64,000 nucleotides of DNA, taken from positions 62,001 to 126,000 of the forward strand of contig NZ_JAAOZT010000006.1 in assembly GCF_011947285.1 (NCBI RefSeq), in the 5' to 3' direction. The translations under genes and the position numbers were made by a program. The DNA is from Glaciimonas immobilis. GTDB taxonomy: Bacteria; Pseudomonadota; Gammaproteobacteria; Burkholderiales; Burkholderiaceae_D. The notes beneath the pieces are model-generated. The model worked only from the letters and a program-made list of their open reading frames with translations. It was not told the DNA's origin and ran no database searches. Of the stretch, positions 52,352 through 61,678 are shown piece after piece. Every line of letters begins with the position of its first letter. Within the stretch, counting starts at the first letter, position 1.

Positions 52352-53104
52352 ATGCAATTTGATGTCGTCACGTTGTTTCCGGAAATGTTTGCTGCGTTAA
52401 CGCAGTCTGGTATTACCCGGCGCGCGTTTGAGCAAAAAAAATGCGAATTGGCGTTGTGGAATCCTCGCGATTTCACGTCCGACAATCACCGCACGGTGGA
52501 TGATCGGCCCTACGGGGGCGGTCCTGGTATGGTGATGTTGGCTAAGCCTTTGGAAGCTGCGATTAATGCTGCTAAAACACGCCAGCAACAACTAAACCCT
52601 GATTCGCCGCGCGTTGTGTATTTGTCGCCGCAAGGTCAGCCGCTAACGCATCAGCGCGTCATGCAACTGAGCACCGAGCCCGGCCTGGTGCTTCTGTGCG
52701 GGCGGTATGAGGCGGTCGATCAACGTTTGCTGGATCGTTGTGTGGATGAAGAAATCAGCCTTGGCGATTTCGTTTTGTCGGGCGGTGAATTGCCGGCGAT
52801 GGCGTTGATGGATGCAGTGATCAGACAGCTGCCCGGCGTGCTGAATGACGGTGCTTCCGCTTTAGAAGACAGTTTTGTTAATGGCCTGCTGGATTGTCCG
52901 CATTACACCAGACCAGAAGAATATGATGGATTAACTGTGCCGCCGGTATTAATGGGCGGCCACCATGCAGAGATTGAGAAATGGCGACGTCAGCAGGCGC
53001 TACTGGCGACTGTGATTAAGCGACCGGATTTGATCGCCAAGGCACGTCAGGCAGGATTATTGAACGGGAGTGACGAGAAATTTATCCGCACTATCGGAAC
53101 GTAG
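52352..53104 (+). CDS. trmD: tRNA (guanine-N1)-methyltransferase
   Basis: 250-residue SPOUT methyltransferase making m1G37 in tRNA, needed for reading-frame maintenance. The start is [13 protein letters not shown] at ATG 52352. Knot-forming elements [15 protein letters not shown] and [29 protein letters not shown] are complete. A GTG at 52343 would add three residues and has no better ribosome-binding site. It follows rimM after a 157-base gap. Confidence 0.93.
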   Translation: MQFDVVTLFPEMFAALTQSGITRRAFEQKKCELALWNPRDFTSDNHRTVDDRPYGGGPGMVMLAKPLEAAINAAKTRQQQLNPDSPRVVYLSPQGQPLTHQRVMQLSTEPGLVLLCGRYEAVDQRLLDRCVDEEISLGDFVLSGGELPAMALMDAVIRQLPGVLNDGASALEDSFVNGLLDCPHYTRPEEYDGLTVPPVLMGGHHAEIEKWRRQQALLATVIKRPDLIAKARQAGLLNGSDEKFIRTIGT

Positions 53105-53175
53105 TCTTACCAAGAATTCATTCGATGTTCTGCATTCCAGGGCGGAGTTGATTGTAGCAAAAATAGCAGCAAAAC

Positions 53176-53307
53176 CCGTTCACGCGCTGCAACGAGCAGG
53201 CGTCAGTTGGTGGTAAATGGCGCGGAGAAACCGGAGTGGTCTTGAGACCATGAGGATTTCGAGCACCATTTAGCATCAAATCACGTCCGCGCAGTCAGGG
53301 CGTGAGC
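53176..53307 (-). repeat. Dispersed intergenic repeat, copy 3a (tandem, between trmD and rplS)
   Basis: First of two 132-bp copies with a 141-base period. Its reverse complement carries the ATCCTCATGGTCT core found after xthA and alaS. The hairpin TGGTCT-TG-AGACCA is at 53237-53250. Flanking TCACGC and GCGTGA form terminal inverted repeats of six bases. Confidence 0.85.
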
Positions 53308-53316
53308 AGGGCAAAA

Positions 53317-53448
53317 CCGTTCACGCGCTGCAACGAGCGGGCGTCAGTTGGTGGTAAATGGCGCGGAGAAACCGGAGTGGTCTTGAGACCATGAGGATTT
53401 CGAGCACCATTTAGCATCAAATCACGTCCGCGCAGTCAGGGCGTGAGC
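53317..53448 (-). repeat. Dispersed intergenic repeat, copy 3b (tandem, between trmD and rplS)
   Basis: Second copy, identical to the first except for one A-to-G change near its left end. Its hairpin core is at 53378-53391. Near identity suggests recent duplication. Confidence 0.9.
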
Positions 53449-53548
53449 GGTTTTAAGAAGAGCGACCAACCGGTCGCATGTTTAACCCCATCCTCTACTG
53501 AGCAGTGCACCGCACATAGCGTCAGCAAGATGGTATATGGAGCTAAAA

Positions 53549-53932
53549 ATGGATCTGATCCAACAACTTGAGCAAGAAGAAATCGCCCGTTTGGGTAAAG
53601 TCATTCCTGAATTTGCACCTGGCGATACGGTTATCGTTAGCGTCAATGTAGTCGAAGGTACGCGCAAACGTGCTCAGGCTTACGAAGGCGTTGTGATTTC
53701 ACGTCGTAACCGTGGTTTGAACTCCAACTTCATCGTCCGTAAGATTTCGTCCGGCGAAGGCGTTGAGCGTACATTCCAGTTGTACTCACCATTGATCGCT
53801 TCGATCGAAGTGAAGCGTCGCGGTGATGTACGTCGCGCTAAGCTATACTACCTGCGTGAACGTTCAGGTAAATCGGCGCGTATCAAAGAAAAATTGCCAC
53901 AACGTCGTACTGTCGCTAAAACAGCAGCGTAA
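53549..53932 (+). CDS. rplS: 50S ribosomal protein L19
   Basis: 127-residue ribosomal protein, [37 protein letters not shown], with [35 protein letters not shown] precedes ATG 53549. An in-frame start 12 bases earlier is less likely. The gene is the last of the rpsP operon. Confidence 0.95.
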   Translation: MDLIQQLEQEEIARLGKVIPEFAPGDTVIVSVNVVEGTRKRAQAYEGVVISRRNRGLNSNFIVRKISSGEGVERTFQLYSPLIASIEVKRRGDVRRAKLYYLRERSGKSARIKEKLPQRRTVAKTAA

Positions 53933-53960
53933 ACAGTTAAGACTGGCAGTTGGTTCATAT

Positions 53961-53990
53961 AAAGAAGGGCGCCACCAGGTGCCCTTCTTT
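53961..53990 (+). terminator. Intrinsic terminator after rplS
   Basis: Stem AAAGAAGGGCGCC/GGTGCCCTTCTTT, 13 bp with one G-T pair and an ACCA loop, ending in TTT. Confidence 0.85.
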
Positions 53991-54001
53991 GTTATGTGTG
54001 T

Positions 54002-54048
54002 CCCGTCCTAAAGTAGGTTGTTGCTACAATGCCGCATTTTAGGACGGG
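54002..54048. other. 11-bp inverted repeat CCCGTCCTAAA
   Basis: CCCGTCCTAAA and its exact reverse complement TTTAGGACGGG are separated by 25 bases. There is no T-run after it. It might be a hairpin in the rplS 3' region or an operator. Confidence 0.5.
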
Positions 54049-54355
54049 GCATTGGCCTTTTGCAGTCTAGCGTCGATTTTTGGTTGGTGCACATGTTTGG
54101 TACATGGAAGTATGGGGTTCCGCATTTTAATGTTCCTGCTTTTGAATAACGGTTTTTGGTATTGTTGAACAATTTTGGCCGTGATTGCTTCCTACCTGTT
54201 TTGGTGTCAATAGACCTGGCAAAGGCAGATATCTGCTGCGTTACATTTATATTTGTTATCGATGCGATACTTCACCGATAACGATATTTCGTAACTCTTT
54301 ATCCGCGCTTCTCCAACCGCAATAAAACGTAATGTGACGTGTAATAGGAGTTGTT

Positions 54356-55027
54356 TTGGTTAAACTCACTCTCGATCCTTTAATGATGCCGGTGGATGCC
54401 GTCGCAGGTGAGTTGGCGCTCGCCCCGGATAGGATGAATGCCGACTGGTTGCGTCAAAGGTTTGCGCAACCTCCGCTTTGGCTACCCGAAAACGTAGGCC
54501 AACAGCCACGTGAGCTCCCCGGCGCACCTTCTCCAACCGCGGCAGCTGTGCTTATTCCCATCATCATGCACCCGGAAGGCCCGACACTTTTATTCACACA
54601 GCGCACCGCGCATCTGACCGATCATGCAGGGCAGGTCAGCTTTCCAGGTGGACGGACGGACTCTACCGATGGGTCACCGATTGTGACCGCATTACGTGAA
54701 GCGGAAGAAGAAATTGGACTAATGCGTAGCGATGTAGAGGTGATCGGGACCTTGCCCGAATATTTTACCGGCACCGGTTATCGCGTGACGCCGGTTGCCG
54801 GGCTGATTCAGCCGCCGGCTTCATTGCGCGCCAATCCCGACGAAGTGGCCGAAATTTTTGAAGTCCCGTTGGCTTTTTTGATGGACGGCCTTAATCACCA
54901 GTTGCGCACATTCGATTTGCCCGATGGCTATCGGCGCACATTTTATGCGATGCCTTATGAGCGATTTTTTATCTGGGGCGCGACCGCGGCGATGTTAAGA
55001 AATTTGTTTCATTTTCTCCGGGCATAA
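54356..55027 (+). CDS. CoA pyrophosphatase (NUDIX hydrolase, NudL type)
   Basis: 223-residue NUDIX enzyme with the CoA-pyrophosphatase signature LLFTQRTAHLTDHAGQVSFPGGRTD and the NUDIX helix ALREAEEEIGL. It hydrolyses CoA and derivatives to phosphopantetheine and adenosine bisphosphate. The start is TTG 54356 with AGGAG five bases upstream. It stands next to the CobD/CbiB-like gene, a common Burkholderiales arrangement after rplS. Confidence 0.88.
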   Translation: MVKLTLDPLMMPVDAVAGELALAPDRMNADWLRQRFAQPPLWLPENVGQQPRELPGAPSPTAAAVLIPIIMHPEGPTLLFTQRTAHLTDHAGQVSFPGGRTDSTDGSPIVTALREAEEEIGLMRSDVEVIGTLPEYFTGTGYRVTPVAGLIQPPASLRANPDEVAEIFEVPLAFLMDGLNHQLRTFDLPDGYRRTFYAMPYERFFIWGATAAMLRNLFHFLRA

Positions 55028-55593
55028 ACTCCACCATGGGCGGCGGATTGTCGCTGCTATCGATATTTGTCCTTCCGCCATCTGCTCTAAGCGGAAATTC
55101 ACACCGTCCCGGTGGTACGTTTTTTTTTGATTCTTATTTTTTAAAGGAGTCCATTTGACTTCCCTACCAGAGCGGAACCACATCAGAGGGATTGTGCGTC
55201 CTGTACGCTTTGCGTTTTTCTGTGTGGCACCGTCGCGAAGCTTATTAAAATAATTTGTGAAAGTTTTTTAGCCTGTTAAAACGCAAAGTTTTCATTGAGC
55301 GGCCTCAAAATTGCGCCTTTTTTACCGCATTGAGAAATAAATCCTCGTTTAATGCCGCACAAATTTGATTCTGCCACTTGCCTGCGTTATCGTAGGAACT
55401 ATTGTTTATTTGAGTAAACGTTTTTGCAAATTTGTGAAACTGGATGTTCTGGAGAAGGTGTCACGGATAGCATGGCAACTCGTACCTTCCACAGCAAGTA
55501 TTGACCAATTTATTGCCTACCGACGAAATTCTACCGATTCATGCGTATGCAGCAGAATTTATTGACTGATTTGCTGACCTTTAAGGCTGTTTG
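55028..55593. other. Intergenic region before the CobD/CbiB-family gene
   Basis: 566 bases with no recognisable gene or strong regulatory element. Several short open frames are present but lack a ribosome-binding site and family resemblance. Confidence 0.4.
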
Positions 55594-56550
55594 ATGACTT
55601 TTCTCTCTATTTTGTTTGCGTTGTTGATCGAGCAATTGAAGCCGCTCCGTGCGGACAATCCGGTATATACCTGGGTTAAGCATTTTTCGCTCATGGTGGA
55701 AGGTTGGTTTAACGCCGGTCACGCTCGTCATGGCCGCTTGGGTTGGTTTTGCGTAATGCTGGCGTTGATGGTTCCTACTGCGTTGATTTATTGGGTGTGC
55801 ATGCACATCGGCGCTTGGGCAGCATTCATCTGGAACGTGGTAATCGTGTATTTAACGCTGGGCTTTCGCCATTACAGCCATAACTTTACTTCAATCCAGC
55901 TGGCGCTAAATACGGGCGACGATGCCCAGGCCCGCACCTTACTGGCTGAGTGGACCAAGCAGGATACGAGCGATATGGACGTTGGCGAGATTTCTCGCAT
56001 TGCAGTGGAAAAGGCATTGATTACTACGCATCGAAACGTATTTGGCGTGTTCTTCTGGTTTTTGATGCCACTTGGCCCAGCTTGTGCGGTGATGTATCGG
56101 GTTGCCGAATATCTGGCGCGTGCATGGAACGAGCCCGACCACATGCGAAATGAAGAGTTCGGTCGTTTTGCAACGCAGGCCTTTTATTGGATAGACTGGA
56201 TTCCTGCGCGCCTGACAGCCGCCGCTTTCGCCGTCGTTGGTAATTTTGAGGATGCCATTTTCGCCTGGCGCAATTTTGCGGATCGCTGGAAAAGCGAAAC
56301 CGATGGCATCATCTTGTCGGCGGGTGGCGGGGCGATGGGCATCCTCTTGGGAACGCCAGACAAGAGTGCGAGCGCTTTCCTACCGATTGACGCCGCGACT
56401 GTGGACTCTACCGGCATTGAAACTGACAGCCCGCCAGGTGACTTGCCGACGCCACGTGCTTTGCAAAGCACCGTTGGCTTAGTATGGCGCGCGTTGCTTT
56501 TATGGATGTTTTTGTTGTTACTTTTCTCGGTTGGAGTCTGGTTAGGTTGA
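55594..56550 (+). CDS. CobD/CbiB-family membrane protein
   Basis: 318-residue integral membrane protein of the CobD/CbiB family: MTFLSILFALLIEQLKPLRADNPVY, with several hydrophobic segments such as FCVMLALMVPTALIYWVCMHIG and ALLLWMFLLLLFSVGVWLG at the C-terminus. True CbiB makes adenosylcobinamide in cobalamin synthesis, but this short form lies outside any cobalamin gene group, so its role is uncertain. The AAGG-containing leader supports ATG 55594 over a preceding TTG. It is conserved next to the CoA pyrophosphatase. Confidence 0.8.
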   Translation: MTFLSILFALLIEQLKPLRADNPVYTWVKHFSLMVEGWFNAGHARHGRLGWFCVMLALMVPTALIYWVCMHIGAWAAFIWNVVIVYLTLGFRHYSHNFTSIQLALNTGDDAQARTLLAEWTKQDTSDMDVGEISRIAVEKALITTHRNVFGVFFWFLMPLGPACAVMYRVAEYLARAWNEPDHMRNEEFGRFATQAFYWIDWIPARLTAAAFAVVGNFEDAIFAWRNFADRWKSETDGIILSAGGGAMGILLGTPDKSASAFLPIDAATVDSTGIETDSPPGDLPTPRALQSTVGLVWRALLLWMFLLLLFSVGVWLG

Positions 56551-56862
56551 CAGGATTTGGGTCAAAATTCAACCTGTGGATTTTGAGTGGTCTTCTATAA
56601 GATATAATATGTAAGAATTGATTGCGTAATTGTAGATTGGGTTAATCGACCGGCCCTCAACCGAAATTCTGGTTAATTGACGCGGGTATGCACGCAACTG
56701 GTGTAAACACCTCAATTACATAAAACCCTTGCTCTCATCTCACGAGGATGCTGAGAATATGTTTATAAGATTTTACTCTGAACCGTAGCGAGCGCCGTCA
56801 AGACAGGGTGCACCAGGTTCCGAAAAAGTCTATTGTAAGTGTCAAAGAAATGAGCTAGCCGC

Positions 56863-57207
56863 ATGGCAGATACCATTAAACCCCCAAGTTTGCCCGCCCG
56901 GGAATTCTTTATTCAGGGCATAACGTCCGACGGAAGACAGTTCCGCCCCAGCGACTGGGCTGAGCGACTATGTGGCGCAATGTCATGTTTTCGCCCTCAG
57001 GTAACGGGCGGACGTAATGCACATCTTTTATATTCCCCCTATGTCTTGCCAACGGTTTTGAACGGCATACGGTCGGTGGTAGTGAACGAAGACTTGCGAG
57101 AAATAGAGCCATTGGCCTATCATTTTGTGGTCGATTTTGCTAAAGATAATGATCTGCAAATAGTACATGCCTGTCTTTTGCCTGATGTTGATCAGCTTGA
57201 AAAATAG
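56863..57207 (+). CDS. DUF3579 family protein
   Basis: 114-residue soluble protein of the DUF3579 family, typical of Burkholderiales. It has FIQGITSDGRQFRPSDWAERLCGAM and VNEDLREIEPLAYHFVVDFAKDNDLQIV. No catalytic residues are evident. In related genomes it is often near argF and other housekeeping genes. Function unknown. Confidence 0.82.
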   Translation: MADTIKPPSLPAREFFIQGITSDGRQFRPSDWAERLCGAMSCFRPQVTGGRNAHLLYSPYVLPTVLNGIRSVVVNEDLREIEPLAYHFVVDFAKDNDLQIVHACLLPDVDQLEK

Positions 57208-57871
57208 GCCTCATTTTTATTCCTGATTTTTGGCACCGAGATATAGTCCCGGTTTGCAAACCGTATTTATGGTCTTGTTTTATAGATGAATACCGGTAGC
57301 TGCCCACCTATAAGTCGCCGCTTACAGCTCACCTTTGGTCGCTACATATGCGCTGATAATTCCGCGTTGCGCGTTGCGCGTTGACGCATGAGCGCCTAAA
57401 GCCACCTGCGCAAGTTAAAATAAAATATTGCTTCCTTGCGGTGATTTATTGCAGATAATTAAGGATGTCCGAATATTGTCTCCACGATATGTAGAGTGAC
57501 TCCTGTTTAATTGCGCGCCATCCGATCGTTTCGACACCTTAAATTATGTCCATACGCAAGCGCCGGCAATTCTCTTTAATGACCATTTTTCAATGCTCCC
57601 ACAAGATACGCGCTAGGACGGGAACGTCTAGAGCGCTTTGGAGTCAAAAAAGCGCGGTAACTGCACGTGCATAGCGTGTCTTGCTAATCCCTGCAGTGAA
57701 CTGCTACAAAACTAATCAGACCATAATTGCCGCTTTATCGCGACCGTCGCTCGGTATCATGCATTCACATATGTTTACATACATTCGAGAATTTGTGAGA
57801 CTTTAGACCTGCCAGCCACTTATACACAGACCATTAAATTTCAGCAATGCCTATCATTATTGGAGCTAACG
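57208..57871. other. Intergenic region before fumC
   Basis: 664 bases. Visible elements are a 14-bp palindrome CGGTTTGCAAACCG (57250-57263), a three-unit tandem CGCGTTG (57363-57383) and TGGAG before the fumC ATG. No gene is evident. Confidence 0.5.
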
Positions 57872-59281
57872 ATGACCAGTGCCAGTGCCAATGCCCGTGC
57901 CAGAATAGAGCGAGATACCTTTGGCAATATTGAGGTGCCGACAGAGCGTCTTTGGGGCGCGCAGACGCAACGCTCTTTGGCGCATTTTAATATTTCTACC
58001 GAGCGGATGCCGGTTGAGTTAATCACTGCGTTGGCCTATGTCAAACACGCTTGCGCGCAAGTTAATATGGATTTGGGGGAGTTGCCGTCTAAAAATGCCA
58101 AGGCCATCATGCAAGCAGCGCAAGAAGTCAGTAGTGGCAAGCATCCGCACGAGTTCCCCTTAGCAATATGGCAAACCGGATCGGGTACGCAAAGCAACAT
58201 GAACATGAATGAGGTGCTGGCCAATCGCGCCTCGGAACTACTCGGCGGCGAGCGCGGTCAAGCGCGTTTGATCCATCCTAACGATGCCGTGAATTTAAGT
58301 CAGTCATCGAACGATATTTTCCCCACCGCAATGCATGTTGCCGCGGTCCTTGGCATCAGCGAGTTGTTGATACCAGCATTAAGAGCATTGCGCGACACGC
58401 TGCATAAGAAATCGCAAGCATTTGCCGATGTCGTCAAGATCGGTCGTACCCATTTGCAGGATGCTACGCCGCTGACGCTAGGACAGGAGTTTTCGGGCTA
58501 TGTTGCGCAACTTGATTTTGCCGACCGCAACATCACCGCCTCGCTTGACGGGTTATATGCGCTTGCCGTTGGTGGTACCGCGGTAGGGACCGGCATGAAC
58601 GCGCATCCGGAGTTTGGTGCACGCGTTGCTGCCGAATTAACCAAGGCGCTGAACGCGCCATTTATTACTGCCGAGAATAAGTTTGCCGCACTGGCCGCGC
58701 ACGACGCGTTGGTGGCGGCGCATGGTGCGTTAAAGGCACTGGCAGCAGCATTGATGAAGATTGCTAATGACGTTCGCTGGCTGGCGTCGGGCCCGCGTTC
58801 GGGACTGGGAGAAATCAGCATCCCGGAAAACGAGCCAGGTAGCTCGATTATGCCGGGCAAGGTCAATCCTACCCAATGTGAAGCGTTGACGATGCTATGC
58901 TGCCAGGTGTTCGGTAATGATGTCGCGATTAATTTTGGCGGCGCTTCCGGTAACTTTGAACTGAATGTCTTTAAACCGCTGATTGCCCATAACTTTCTGC
59001 AAAGCGTGCGATTGTTGACAGATGGAATGCATAGTTTTGATCATCATTGTGCATCCGGTATTGCGGCCAATGAGGATCGCATTGCTGAACTGATGTCCCG
59101 TTCACTAATGTTGGTGACAGCGTTAGCACCGCATATCGGTTACGACAAGGCCGCCCAAATTGCAAAGCATGCGCATCATGACGGTAGTACGTTAAAGCAG
59201 GCGGCACTTGCTCTGGGTTACGTTACCGAAGAAGAGTTTGCTGCCTGGGTCCAGCCGTCTACAATGACTTCTCCACGATAA
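57872..59281 (+). CDS. fumC: Fumarate hydratase, class II
   Basis: 469-residue oxygen-stable fumarase interconverting fumarate and malate in the TCA cycle. The superfamily signature [16 protein letters not shown] is complete. [29 protein letters not shown] and [20 protein letters not shown] match FumC rather than the closely related aspartase. TGGAG precedes ATG 57872. A TTG 12 bases upstream is less likely. It is monocistronic. Confidence 0.93.
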   Translation: MTSASANARARIERDTFGNIEVPTERLWGAQTQRSLAHFNISTERMPVELITALAYVKHACAQVNMDLGELPSKNAKAIMQAAQEVSSGKHPHEFPLAIWQTGSGTQSNMNMNEVLANRASELLGGERGQARLIHPNDAVNLSQSSNDIFPTAMHVAAVLGISELLIPALRALRDTLHKKSQAFADVVKIGRTHLQDATPLTLGQEFSGYVAQLDFADRNITASLDGLYALAVGGTAVGTGMNAHPEFGARVAAELTKALNAPFITAENKFAALAAHDALVAAHGALKALAAALMKIANDVRWLASGPRSGLGEISIPENEPGSSIMPGKVNPTQCEALTMLCCQVFGNDVAINFGGASGNFELNVFKPLIAHNFLQSVRLLTDGMHSFDHHCASGIAANEDRIAELMSRSLMLVTALAPHIGYDKAAQIAKHAHHDGSTLKQAALALGYVTEEEFAAWVQPSTMTSPR

Positions 59282-59638
59282 TGCGACAATTTTAGTTATT
59301 AGAATAAGAAATGCGTTTTGGGAGGCGTTAAATGAGGCCAGACGTTATGATGGTGAGACCTTAAAAAAGGTACCACGCAGCTCAAATCAGTTTGTTTGTT
59401 TTATACGGACAATCGAATTTGTCAGATGTGATCGCAGATCTTGCTGATACATGAAGAAATGAGGCGGAGTTGATGTCGTTCAGCCCTGTATGAGCCTCGA
59501 CAATTGTTCGAATACCATAGTAGCCCCGACCGAAATTTATGTTAAATCCTGACTGCCTATGTTTTTACTTTTACTATCAGCGCAGCGTACCAAGTGCGAT
59601 AGAGCATTGATCCTTGATCTCTATTTGGACCGGTGCGT
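59282..59638. other. Intergenic region between fumC and tamA
   Basis: 357 bases, without recognisable genes. A small ACCTT/AAGGT hairpin near 59360 is the only local structure noticed. Confidence 0.4.
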
Positions 59639-61429
59639 ATGAATCTGACTCACATCCGGCCCGTGGCATGTTTCAACTATCCGCTTTGCGGTGTTTTGTT
59701 GATCCTGCTCTGGTTAAATCCTTCGGACGCCCGGGCCGCCTATAAAGTCGAGATTGAGGCTCCGAAAGAAATCAGCGCTCTACTTAAGCAGCATCTGGAC
59801 TTGGTGCGTTATAAGGACCGGGACGACCTCAGCGATGACCAGCTAAAATACATGCTTGATACCGTGAACGACCAGGTCACGCAACTGACCTCCACTGAAG
59901 GTTATTTTTTGCCCACCACGACGGTGACGGTCGATCCCGGTGCGACAAAAGTTATTCACCTCAAAGTCGATCCACATCAACGCACGATAGTTGCCAGCGC
60001 AAAAGTTGAGGTGATGGGTAAAGTGGTAACTGAAGTGCCGGAGCGGATACCACGTATCCAGCGCAACTGGCGCTTGCCGGTCGGTCAGCCCTTTCGCCAG
60101 AGCGATTGGGACGCAGCCAAAGAGCATAGTTTACAACTGCTGCAATACAAGGGATTTCCTTCCGCCAAAATTACGCATTCCGAGGCGCGGATAGAAGCTG
60201 ACGATAACGCTGCCCAACTATCGGTTGCATACGATAGCGGACCGTCGTTTACGTTAGGCCCGCTTCAAATCACAGGTACCAAACGCTATCCCAATAAAAT
60301 CATTCATAACGTGAATCCATTAAGCGTTGGTGAAAATTACGACCTTGATCGTTTGCTCTATTTGCAGCGGCAAATACAAAATACCGGCTATTTCGGGAAC
60401 GTCATAGTAGGCATTGACGACGACCCCGCACATCCGGCGCTGACGCCAGTGAAGGTGCAAGTTACTGAATTTCCGACGCAGCGGGTGCGGGCCGGGATAG
60501 GGTATGCGACAGATACAGGGGCACAGGTGCAGGGCGGGTACTCAAATTACAATGTATTTGGCGATGCCTGGGTATTTGATAGTCAGGCCAAGATTGAGCA
60601 GCGACGCCAGTATGGATCACTCTCCCTGAATATGCCGCCGGACCAGCGTAGTTTCGTCAACGGCATCAATGGTGCATATGATCGCACGACGCTTCAAGGT
60701 GTCGATTTACGCAGCCAGCGCATTGGGTTCAAGCGCGCACGCTCTCTGGAAAATTATGACACGGCATTGACGCTAGATTTTTATCGTGATTCTTTGCAAC
60801 AAACAGATGGGGCGGTCTTGCCCCCAAATACCGTGGTTTTGCCGGGTAAGCATCAGGCCCTTGTGCCGGGATTTAGCTGGACCAGACGGGATGTAGACGA
60901 TCAGATTTTTCCGACCGATGGCGATATATTTTCGGTACAGACTGGTATCGCCTTGAAGGGAGTCCTGACCGATCAAAGCTTTTTTCGGGCCTATTTACGC
61001 TACAAGAAATATGTTCCGGTCGCCAAGCGCGACATAATGATTTTTCGCATTGAGGGCGGAGCGATATTCACCAAAGGTGCCAGCGCCGAAGTGCCAGCAT
61101 CGCTATTGTTTCGTGCCGGTGGAAACGAGTCGGTACGCGGTTATGCTTATGAAAGCATTGGCAATACGCAAAAAGGCAGGGTTTATCCAACCAAATATAT
61201 GGTCACCGCCAGCGCCGAATACCAGCATTGGTTTAATCATAGTTGGGGGGCGGCGGTATTTTATGATATTGGCGCGGCGACTAATAGCTGGGTTGACAAG
61301 CAGATCAAGGTTGGTACCGGTGTTGGCGCGCGCTGGCGCAGTCCCGTGGGGCCGGTAAATGTAGACTTGGCGTACGGCGTGCAAGATCGACGCATTCGAC
61401 CACACATTTCGTTAGGGATCGCTTTCTGA
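59639..61429 (+). CDS. tamA: Outer-membrane translocation and assembly factor TamA
   Basis: 596-residue Omp85/BamA-superfamily protein with an N-terminal signal (CGVLLILLWLNPSDARAAYKVE), POTRA-like domains up to about residue 280 (KRYPNKIIHNVNPLSVGENYDLDRLLYLQRQIQNTGYFGNV is the last) and a C-terminal 16-strand barrel with LFRAGGNESVRGYAYESIG and the terminal ISLGIAF. With TamB it forms a periplasm-spanning complex assembling outer-membrane proteins and lipid transport. The ATG at 59639 is preferred over GTG 59633. tamB follows after 249 bases. Confidence 0.9.
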   Translation: MNLTHIRPVACFNYPLCGVLLILLWLNPSDARAAYKVEIEAPKEISALLKQHLDLVRYKDRDDLSDDQLKYMLDTVNDQVTQLTSTEGYFLPTTTVTVDPGATKVIHLKVDPHQRTIVASAKVEVMGKVVTEVPERIPRIQRNWRLPVGQPFRQSDWDAAKEHSLQLLQYKGFPSAKITHSEARIEADDNAAQLSVAYDSGPSFTLGPLQITGTKRYPNKIIHNVNPLSVGENYDLDRLLYLQRQIQNTGYFGNVIVGIDDDPAHPALTPVKVQVTEFPTQRVRAGIGYATDTGAQVQGGYSNYNVFGDAWVFDSQAKIEQRRQYGSLSLNMPPDQRSFVNGINGAYDRTTLQGVDLRSQRIGFKRARSLENYDTALTLDFYRDSLQQTDGAVLPPNTVVLPGKHQALVPGFSWTRRDVDDQIFPTDGDIFSVQTGIALKGVLTDQSFFRAYLRYKKYVPVAKRDIMIFRIEGGAIFTKGASAEVPASLLFRAGGNESVRGYAYESIGNTQKGRVYPTKYMVTASAEYQHWFNHSWGAAVFYDIGAATNSWVDKQIKVGTGVGARWRSPVGPVNVDLAYGVQDRRIRPHISLGIAF

Positions 61430-61678
61430 TCATCCGGTATCGTTTGTTCCTAAGGCGATCAACCCCTTCCGCAAGGCCGTAATGAATGTCCCGGAAAGAC
61501 TTAAACGACCATCAGCCAAATGATCATGCCGTGACGAACGGTACTAATTGTCGCTGCAAAATCGGTAATCTCTATGATGCATTATTGGTTCGGGTATTTT
61601 TTTTAACCATTTTCCTTTAAACAATTTTCTTTAAATAATTTTCACCAGTTTATTGCAGGAAATATTGCCTCACCAAAG

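Larger units (their letters stand above)
53105..53548. other. Enlarged trmD-rplS gap with tandem 141-bp repeat
   Basis: This 444-base spacer lies inside the otherwise compact rpsP operon. Most of it is the tandem repeat (53176-53448). The rest includes the rplS ribosome-binding site TGGAG at 53538-53542. No gene is visible. Confidence 0.6.
53933..54355. other. Intergenic region after rplS
   Basis: 423 bases. It holds the rplS terminator and an 11-bp inverted repeat (54002-54048). AATAGGAG precedes the next gene. No RNA gene is visible. Confidence 0.5.

Noticed and set aside
53176-53448. Tandem 132-bp copies as a CRISPR or insertion sequence
   Set aside because: The units are too long for CRISPR repeats, carry no transposase and have only two copies. 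They are classed as an intergenic repeat.
55365-55565. 66-codon open frame before the CobD/CbiB gene
   Set aside because: No ribosome-binding site and no family resemblance. The region is AT-rich non-coding.
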